A stretch of DNA of 11,009 bases from Candidatus Bathyarchaeota archaeon. GTDB lineage: Archaea > Thermoproteota > Bathyarchaeia > EX4484-135 > B24-G1. Positions 5,984 to 11,009 of this stretch are shown here, in pieces. Made by a program: the position numbers and the translations under genes. The stretch lies in NCBI GenBank assembly GCA_003662535.1, contig QMYG01000011.1:1-11009 (forward strand), given 5' to 3'. How positions within the stretch are numbered: position 1 is the first letter of the stretch; each line of letters begins with the position of its first letter. Under the pieces are notes generated by a model. That model searched no databases, was not told where the DNA came from, and saw nothing but the letters and a program-made list of their open reading frames with translations.

Positions 5984-6769
5984 CTAGCCCCCAGAAGGCA
6001 CAGCCACATACTCCCTCGAATACCTGCTGAAGTCCCATCTACCACCCCCAAGCCTAACAACACGCTTAACCCCGTCTACCTCCACAGGAGCCATCGAGGC
6101 TACGGCGGAAACCCCCAACGTGAAAAGCGGGGTTGGGTGAGCTGCGGCTGTAGGCCCGACGAGAATCTTTACTGCGTCTCCAGCTAGGCTGAGGATTTGG
6201 TCTATCGTGTCGTTTACGAGGGTTGCGCCCGTTATGATGACCGTCCGTGCCTTCGGTATGACTCTTGGCGCCATCGTGTCTGGGAGCGCCCCAGCAACCC
6301 TCAGGCTTTGCCTCCTCTCGAGAACGCCGACCACCTCGTAGCCACGCTCCAGAAGCCTCCTAACAAGGGGAACCATGTTGCCAACAACAACCACAGGCTC
6401 TTTAACCAAGTCAGGAACACAAGCAACTATCTCGCCGCTCCTTAATGCGAAATCTCCCTTAAAGCCGAGATTCCACATCAAATATCCAGACAAAGCATTA
6501 ACCAACGCAACACCAAGAGCCTTCTCAATAGGATTGGTAGACGAGACCATGCCTTCAACCCTGCTGATGGATGGGGGTGTTGGAGCACCAACCCTCGTTC
6601 CGAAAATATCCTCCACAGGGGTCAGCGCAAGGCCTAGGGCGTCCCCCTTCTCCCCAGAAACCTCGACGTAGCTGTACTTTAAACATACACAGTAGTCTTT
6701 AATGCTCAAATCTGCATCCAATTCGAAAATCTTCCGCAGAACCCACTTGGCCAGTTCGTCTACAAACAA
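5984..6769 (-). CDS. DUF364/DUF4213 family protein (putative heavy-metal chelation, COG2014)
   Basis: The product is 261 residues. The N-terminal part (1-100, with SSTNPIEKALGVALVNALS at 76-94) resembles DUF4213 and the C-terminal part the Rossmann-like DUF364 domain: VVVVGNMVPLVRRLLERGYEV (126-146), ITGATLVNDTIDQIL (179-193) and VGPTAAAHPTPLFTLGV (204-220). Solved homologues are linked to metal or chelate handling, but the reaction is unknown. The TTG at 6769 is the only reasonable start in frame near the amino terminus; GGGGG lies five bases before it and a TATA box (6804-6811) about 35-42 bases before it. The third codon positions change character twice within this gene: mostly G/T in codons 74-147, A/C in 160-209, then G/T again to the end. 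It diverges from aglB. Confidence 0.82.
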   Translation of the reverse strand: MFVDELAKWVLRKIFELDADLSIKDYCVCLKYSYVEVSGEKGDALGLALTPVEDIFGTRVGAPTPPSISRVEGMVSSTNPIEKALGVALVNALSGYLMWNLGFKGDFALRSGEIVACVPDLVKEPVVVVGNMVPLVRRLLERGYEVVGVLERRQSLRVAGALPDTMAPRVIPKARTVIITGATLVNDTIDQILSLAGDAVKILVGPTAAAHPTPLFTLGVSAVASMAPVEVDGVKRVVRLGGGRWDFSRYSREYVAVPSGG

Positions 6770-6801
6770 TTTTGCCCCCGGCCCATATCTGCCACCAACA
6801 G

Positions 6802-6813
6802 CGCATATAAACT
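6802..6813 (-). promoter_or_regulatory. TATA box of the DUF364 gene
   Basis: On the minus strand AGTTTATATGCG gives a strong TATA element with transcript start expected near 6781, about 12 bases before the TTG start. Confidence 0.55.
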
Positions 6814-6857
6814 TTCATAACCTTGTGGTAGACGCTTCACAGCCGGGCCAACCACAA

Positions 6858-6867
6858 TCTAAATAAG
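6858..6867 (+). promoter_or_regulatory. TATA box of aglB
   Basis: TCTAAATAAG precedes the aglB ATG (6899) by about 32 bases. The predicted transcript start near 6889 lies past the in-frame TTG at 6884, which supports ATG 6899 and a very short leader with no ribosome binding site. Confidence 0.5.
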
Positions 6868-6898
6868 GGGGATTCAAAATCACTTGATAGACGGCGCC

Positions 6899-8944
6899 AT
6901 GAAGCCCAAAGCTGGGATAAAGAGCATAGGAAGGAAAACGCTTAACGCCCTAAAAAGTCTGAAGGACCTGCGCCCAAGAATCACCCACGACGTTCTCATC
7001 CACTACACAATGCTGGTGCTAATCGCAATCCTAGCCTTCTGCATAAGAATGCTCCCCCTACAGTGGGGCTTCTTCCTCTCAGAATTCGACCCCTACTTCC
7101 ACTACAGACTAGCAAAATACATAGACAAACACGGACTCTTCTCGTGGCTAACATGGCACGACTACAAAAGCTGGTACCCCTACGGACGAGACATAGGAAA
7201 AACCTCCTTCCCCGGACTAGCCATGACTGCAGCCATACTGTATAGGCTTCTCAGAATGCTGGGCGTTCCTATCACGCTTTATCAGCTTTGCGTCATATTC
7301 CCGCCAATAATGGGGGCGCTGACCTGTGTCGCAATCTACTTCCTAGCAAGAGACATCGGAGGAAGAAACGTGGCAATACTTTCCGCACTCTTCTTGGCTA
7401 TAAATCCACCCTACATAACGAGAACCTCCCTCGGCTTCTTCGACGACGAAACAGTCGGGATTTTCTCCATGATAGTCGTCTTCTTCTCCTTTCTCAGGTC
7501 TCTGAACGAGGAGATACCTGCGAAAAAGAGGCTCCTCTACTCGGTGATAGCTGGGCTGCTTTTAGGCTATATTTCAGCGTCTTGGGGTGCCTCGAGATAC
7601 CCGCTGGGGATACTCTGGCTTCTGGCCTTTGTCCTCCTCATAACAGGCAAATACAACACGGAGCTCCTCAAGTCCTACGCAATAACGATGGGCCTCGGCC
7701 TCTTCATCGCCATACACATACCGAAGCTCGGGCTAAAATTCCTAACAGAGTTCTCCTGCGTCCCAGCCCTCGGAGTCCTAATTCTACTAGCCATCTACGA
7801 GCTAGCCAGACACATAGAATCCGTAAAAATCCGCATAATAACCGTAGCCGCCGCCCTCGCACTCATGGCTGGCGGATACTTACTGCTATCCAAATACGGA
7901 ATAGTAACCCCAATAAGTGGGAAATTCTTGGCGGTTATCAATCCCCTAGCTAGGCTGCAGAACCCGCTGGTTCAGTCCGTGGCTGAGCACAGGCCCGTGG
8001 CCTGGAGCTCCATATTCTATGAGATGGGGGCTGGGGTTATACTGTCAATCATAGGCATATATTTCGCTGCCCAGAACCCGACGAGGCACAACATATTCAT
8101 CATACTCTACGGCCTGTCTACCCTATACTTCGCCTGCTCAATGATAAGGCTCCTGCTACTTCTGGCCCCTCCGCTGAGCATCCTCTGGGCTATAGGAACC
8201 ATCAGGCTAGCTACACCCTTCACCGAGATAATTCGTGAGGCAGACATGCTAGCGAGAACGAAGAGGCTTAGAGTCCACGTAGGCAAGGAGTTCAGCATCA
8301 TCTTCCTAACCATACTCTTCGTCCTGTTGCTCTTCTCAACAACTCACGTCATGGCTGTAGCGAACACGCCAACAACGATAGCCTCCGCCGCCACGCCGAC
8401 CAGAAGATACTACCCAGACTGGATAGAGGCGCTCATGTGGATGCGCTACAACCTGCCAGACGACGCCGTCGTCTGCGCCTGGTGGGACTACGGATACTGG
8501 ATAACAGTGCTGGGCAACAAGACGACACTAGCGGACAACGGCACGGTAAACAGCACGCAGATAAAGCAGATAGCAACGATGTTCGTTTCAAACGAGACCG
8601 AAGCCATAAAAATACTAAAAAGATACGGAGTAACGCATGTAGTCGTCTTCATGGCGATAGACCAGAGCGGCAGACCTGTAGGCTGGGGGGAGGGCACAAA
8701 GTGGGTTTGGATGGCCCGCATCGCAGGCTATAACGAAACAGACTTCATGGATATGAGCAGAGGGACATGGACCGAAAAGGGAACCCAGACAGTAATCTAC
8801 AAGCTGATGACCTATGGAGCACAAACAAAGATAGGAATCACACCTATGGTGTCGCTACAGCACTTCAAGCTCGTCTACTACTCCTCGGGACCAGCGAAGG
8901 GCGGAGTCTACGCACTAGTCTGCATCTACGAAGTCGTCTACTAA
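6899..8944 (+). CDS. aglB: Archaeal STT3/AglB oligosaccharyltransferase
   Basis: AglB moves glycan from a dolichol (pyro)phosphate carrier to Asn in N-x-S/T sequons outside the membrane. The product is 681 residues: about 13 membrane helices up to residue ~490, then a short soluble catalytic domain. Motifs in order are the first acidic site SEFDPYFHYR (Asp64), the second acidic site GFFDDETVG (Asp182, Asp183), SVAEHRP (360-366, the SVSE/TIxE-type motif with Glu363), WWDYG (528-532) and EGTKWVWMARIAG (598-610), which aligns in position with the DK motif DxxK of STT3 but has Glu for Asp. The soluble part after WWDYG is only about 150 residues, so this is a short-type AglB. ATG 6899 is preferred over TTG 6884 on promoter spacing. 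Third-position composition alternates between A/C-only and mixed blocks. Confidence 0.95.
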   Translation: MKPKAGIKSIGRKTLNALKSLKDLRPRITHDVLIHYTMLVLIAILAFCIRMLPLQWGFFLSEFDPYFHYRLAKYIDKHGLFSWLTWHDYKSWYPYGRDIGKTSFPGLAMTAAILYRLLRMLGVPITLYQLCVIFPPIMGALTCVAIYFLARDIGGRNVAILSALFLAINPPYITRTSLGFFDDETVGIFSMIVVFFSFLRSLNEEIPAKKRLLYSVIAGLLLGYISASWGASRYPLGILWLLAFVLLITGKYNTELLKSYAITMGLGLFIAIHIPKLGLKFLTEFSCVPALGVLILLAIYELARHIESVKIRIITVAAALALMAGGYLLLSKYGIVTPISGKFLAVINPLARLQNPLVQSVAEHRPVAWSSIFYEMGAGVILSIIGIYFAAQNPTRHNIFIILYGLSTLYFACSMIRLLLLLAPPLSILWAIGTIRLATPFTEIIREADMLARTKRLRVHVGKEFSIIFLTILFVLLLFSTTHVMAVANTPTTIASAATPTRRYYPDWIEALMWMRYNLPDDAVVCAWWDYGYWITVLGNKTTLADNGTVNSTQIKQIATMFVSNETEAIKILKRYGVTHVVVFMAIDQSGRPVGWGEGTKWVWMARIAGYNETDFMDMSRGTWTEKGTQTVIYKLMTYGAQTKIGITPMVSLQHFKLVYYSSGPAKGGVYALVCIYEVVY

Positions 8945-9085
8945 AAACTGAAAAAATATAGCAAGTCTACCAACCTCGTTAAATAGGTAGACGCCTCAAG
9001 CCCAACAACCCCCGCATAATTTTAAGCCTGATACTCTATCAAACTAAACAAATACGTGCCACTTTTGCGGGTTATCTCGCATCGA

Positions 9086-9098
9086 TAAGCTTAAATAT
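9086..9098 (+). promoter_or_regulatory. TATA box upstream of serS
   Basis: AAGCTTAAATATA is a good archaeal TATA element. Transcript start is expected near 9120, which leaves a leader of about 90 bases before the serS TTG, long for this window where most leaders are short. A second AT-rich stretch at 9180-9193 is too near the ribosome binding site to be the promoter. Confidence 0.5.
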
Positions 9099-9122
9099 AG
9101 CCAGAACTACTGCTTTTTCGGC

Positions 9123-9152
9123 ATGTATCGCCAATCACGGCATCTAAGCTAA
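9123..9152 (+). other. Nine-codon mini reading frame in the serS leader
   Basis: An ATG at the predicted transcript start encodes MYRQSRHLS and a TAA stop. Two of nine codons are serine (TCA, AGC), one being the last sense codon. It may be chance; a leader-peptide role before seryl-tRNA synthetase is speculation. Confidence 0.2.
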
Positions 9153-9194
9153 GGCGTTGCACACTCACAGACGTGGAATCTTTAATTTTTAATA

Positions 9195-9200
9195 GGAGGT
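9195..9200 (+). promoter_or_regulatory. Ribosome binding site fixing the TTG start of serS
   Basis: GGAGGT lies eight bases before TTG 9209. It is the strongest ribosome binding site in the window and justifies the non-ATG start, after which the protein begins MWSILYLLRNNPEKL as seryl-tRNA synthetases commonly do. Confidence 0.8.
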
Positions 9201-9208
9201 TTTAGCCC

Positions 9209-10570
9209 TTGTGGAGCATACTATATCTACTAAGGAACAACCCAGAAAAGCTCCGATGGTCCCAAAAACGCAGAGGCCTAGACGAAAGCATAATAGACAA
9301 GGCCCTAAAATACGACACCGCTTGGAGAAAAAGCCTAAAACAGCTAAACGACCTAAGACACAAACACAACCTAATCTCCAGAGAAATACCAAAACTAAAG
9401 GGAGTGGAAAGAGAAGAAAAAATAAAAGAAGCGAAAAGGATTGAAAAGGAAATCTCAACACTCGAAGAAGAGGTAAAAAGGCTAGAAATGGAGAGGGAGA
9501 AGCTTTTGAGGTCCATACCAAATGTCGTGCACGAGGATGTCCCAATAGGAGAAAGCGACCTAGACAACGTTCCAATAAGATTCTACGGAAAACACAGGGT
9601 CTGGAAGGGCCACCTAGACGCCTTCCTAAAGCAGACTGAAGGGTTTAAGGTAGACTATGAGGTGATAGACTGGAAGCCGGTCGGACATGCAGACGCAATA
9701 GAAATGCTAGGACTAGGGGACACGCTTAGAGCCGCAAAGGTCGCAGGCTCCAGATTCTACTACCTCTTCGAAGACCTAGTCTGGCTAGACCTAGCACTCC
9801 TGCTCTACGCACTCGACCACATGGCCAAACTAGGCTTCAAACCCTGCATCCCACCCTACATGCTAAGGAGAACACCCTACGAAGGCGTCATAACACTAGG
9901 AGACTTCGAAGACGCAATATACAAAATAGAAGGAGAAGACCTCTACCTCATAGCAACAAGCGAACACCCAATGGCCGCCCTCTACATGGGAGAAGCAATA
10001 GAAGAAGACCAACTACCAATACTACTAACAGGAATAAGCCCATGCTTCAGAAAAGAAGCAGGAACGAGAGGAAAAGACACAAAAGGAATATTCAGAGTCC
10101 ACCAATTCCACAAAGTAGAACAATTCGTATTCTGCATGCCAGAAGAATCATGGAAATGGCACGAAAAACTAATAAAAAACGCAGAGGAACTCTGGAGAAA
10201 GCTGGAAATACCCCACAGAGTCGTCAACATCTGCACCGGAGACCTAGGCGCAGTCGCCGCAAAGAAATACGACCTCGAAGCATGGATGCCAGCCCAAGGA
10301 AGATACAGAGAAATGGTCTCCTGCAGCAACTGCACAGACTGGCAAAGCTACAGACTCAAAATACGCTACGTAAAGAAGGGCGGAGCAGAAAGAGACTACG
10401 TCCACACACTCAACTCAACAGCAATCGCCTCAACAAGAGCAATAACAGCCATACTAGAAAACTTCCAAGAACCAGACGGCACAATAATAATACCAAAAGC
10501 CCTCAAATCATACCTAGAACCCTTCGAAAAAGCACCAAAAGACACAATCAAACCAAAAACTAAAAAATAA
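9209..10570 (+). CDS. serS: Seryl-tRNA synthetase, common (non-methanogen) type
   Basis: SerRS charges tRNA-Ser with serine in the cytoplasm. The product is 453 residues, normal length. Residues about 30-105 form a charged helical arm rich in Lys/Glu, the long coiled coil that grips the tRNA-Ser variable arm. The class II core shows the serine/ATP-site TSE (250-252, in LIATSEHPMAALY), motif 2 FRKEAGTRGKDTKGIFRVHQF (280-300, Arg281), SNCTDWQSYRLKIRY (373-387) and motif 3 LNSTAIASTRAITAILEN (401-418, Arg410). The rare methanogenic SerRS lacks this arrangement. The gene is expressed from its own TATA box. Codon choice is extreme: of 109 codons with a choice between residues 211 and 325, I count only two not ending in A or C. 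The C-terminal tail is Lys-rich. Confidence 0.97.
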   Translation: MWSILYLLRNNPEKLRWSQKRRGLDESIIDKALKYDTAWRKSLKQLNDLRHKHNLISREIPKLKGVEREEKIKEAKRIEKEISTLEEEVKRLEMEREKLLRSIPNVVHEDVPIGESDLDNVPIRFYGKHRVWKGHLDAFLKQTEGFKVDYEVIDWKPVGHADAIEMLGLGDTLRAAKVAGSRFYYLFEDLVWLDLALLLYALDHMAKLGFKPCIPPYMLRRTPYEGVITLGDFEDAIYKIEGEDLYLIATSEHPMAALYMGEAIEEDQLPILLTGISPCFRKEAGTRGKDTKGIFRVHQFHKVEQFVFCMPEESWKWHEKLIKNAEELWRKLEIPHRVVNICTGDLGAVAAKKYDLEAWMPAQGRYREMVSCSNCTDWQSYRLKIRYVKKGGAERDYVHTLNSTAIASTRAITAILENFQEPDGTIIIPKALKSYLEPFEKAPKDTIKPKTKK

Positions 10571-11009
10571 ACAGCCTAAATATAGTATGTCGCTTCCTCG
10601 TTGTACCAGGCCTTCACTCGATTTTCCCTTCATGCCCCCTAGCCACCTCTCAGCTAGGCAACTAAATACATGAAAAAGGAGGGAATATGAAGAAGAATTT
10701 TATATGTACAAAATTGTGAATTTGAAAACTTCTTGAAAATTGACTCCAAACGCACTCCCCCAGCTACTCCGAGTGTCAGGACACAAAAAGCACAAAATCA
10801 GGACGAAAACAGGAAAAACGCACAGAAATCGAAAGGAAATATATTGGTAGCGGGGAATACTATAAAACCCAGATTGGAACCGAAGTTAAGATAAAAACGA
10901 TTACTTTTCTCTCTGTTCTGAGGAGTTTATAAAAATTAATGCTCATCTTATGAACATGTCATTTAACGGCTGGACATGATTATGTGTGCTACTGCGGCAT
11001 CATTATATA
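10571..11009. other. 439-base AT-rich region without a supportable gene
   Basis: No reading frame of useful length is open on either strand. Visible elements are a six-base-pair inverted repeat CCTAGC (10638-10643)/GCTAGG (10653-10658), TATA-like runs at about 10696-10705, 10858-10867 and 10924-10934, a nearly T-free A-rich tract at about 10778-10835, and an inverted repeat CATGTC-N12-GACATG at 10955-10978 downstream of the last TATA-like run. It may hold a small RNA or the promoter of a gene beyond the right edge. Confidence 0.5.
10924..10978 (+). promoter_or_regulatory. Possible promoter with inverted-repeat operator at right edge
   Basis: AGTTTATAAAA (10924-10934) is TATA-like, and about 21 bases later the inverted repeat CATGTC-N12-GACATG (10955-10978) covers the expected transcript start, a usual place for an archaeal repressor site. 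No target gene is visible within the remaining 31 bases. Confidence 0.25.

Larger units (their letters stand above)
8945..9208. other. aglB-serS intergenic region, 264 bases
   Basis: No long reading frame is visible. It holds an inverted repeat GTCTACC (8965-8971)/GGTAGAC (8986-8992) with a 14-base loop just after aglB, which may be a 3'-end hairpin although no T-run follows. It also holds a TATA box at 9089-9098, a nine-codon mini reading frame at 9123-9152, and the serS ribosome binding site. Confidence 0.6.

Noticed and set aside
5448..5987. 179-codon plus-strand reading frame opposite the COG3199 gene
   Set aside because: The minus strand carries the GGDGT and FIVNPIAGMGG motifs of a known family; the plus-strand product is Ser/Pro/Ala-rich with no recognisable domain.
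6827..6839. GGTAGACGCTTCA before aglB resembles GGTAGACGCCTCA (8986-8998) after aglB
   Set aside because: GTAGACG is frequent throughout the window in coding sequence, and no longer flanking match supports a true direct repeat or mobile-element border.
9009..9071. CCCGCA (9011-9016) and TGCGGG (9066-9071) as a hairpin
   Set aside because: Six base pairs across a 49-base loop with no supporting inner stem is too weak to report.
10042..10563. Long alternative-frame reading frame inside serS (and similar ones inside aglB)
   Set aside because: These arise because third positions are almost all A or C, which removes stops in other frames; the products are low-complexity Arg/Lys/Thr-rich and the serS frame carries all enzyme motifs.
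10900..10910. ATTACTTTTCT repeats an 11-base part of the cbiM palindrome upstream of a TATA-like run
   Set aside because: The matching second half-site is absent, and AT-rich 11-base matches are expected by chance in this composition.
10571..11009. C/D-box small RNA, CRISPR repeat or replication-origin element in the right-hand gap
   Set aside because: No RTGATGA/CTGA box pair, no regularly spaced repeat and no origin-recognition-box series could be found by eye.

Overview
The window reads as chromosomal DNA from a (hyper)thermophilic archaeon. The evidence is archaeal core genes (CarS of ether-lipid synthesis, the STT3/AglB oligosaccharyltransferase, a RadB-type RecA paralogue), TATA boxes about 25 bases before starts, GGTG-type ribosome binding sites, several TTG/GTG starts, and a tRNA gene with archaeal features. 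Gene content fits a TACK-group lineage (Bathyarchaeia or Nitrososphaeria/Aigarchaeota-like) better than a halophile or methanogen, but I cannot fix the taxon from sequence alone. No insertion sequence, CRISPR array, integrase or prophage gene was seen; this is a dense housekeeping region.

Layout. 1-488 (minus) is the N-terminal part of a CbiM/NikM-type cobalt/nickel ECF transporter component, running off the left edge. Its TATA box is abutted by a perfect 30-bp palindrome (529-558) that matches the NikR operator layout. 581-657 (minus) is tRNA-Val(GAC) with an encoded CCA end. A V4R-domain protein (706-1230, minus) and a RadB-like ATPase (1304-2029, plus) diverge from one shared TATA box. carS overlaps the radB stop by 4 bases, and it converges on a small three-helix membrane protein (2532-2948, minus) that looks like the membrane part of eukaryotic Ost3/Ost6. 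That gene in turn diverges from a zinc-ribbon gene (3048-3239), which is followed by gcvT and gcvH of the glycine cleavage system. Converging on gcvH are a COG3199 NAD-kinase-like protein and, upstream of it, a DUF364/DUF4213 protein (4814-6769, minus). aglB (6899-8944) diverges from DUF364. serS (9209-10570) follows after a 264-base gap. The final 439 bases hold no gene I can support.

How the genes relate. GcvT and GcvH handle the lipoyl-bound aminomethyl intermediate of glycine cleavage; GcvP and the dehydrogenase are not in the window. AglB transfers lipid-linked glycan to Asn, and the Ost3/6-like protein could be an accessory subunit. CarS activates archaeol for polar lipid synthesis. The others are translation (SerRS, tRNA-Val), recombination (RadB) and cofactor or metal-linked functions.

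Most interesting: (1) the palindromic NikR-like operator before cbiM; (2) the stand-alone Ost3/6-like membrane protein near an STT3 gene; (3) blocks, a few hundred bases long, in which third codon positions switch between almost only A/C and a mixed or G/T-rich state, with switches inside single genes.
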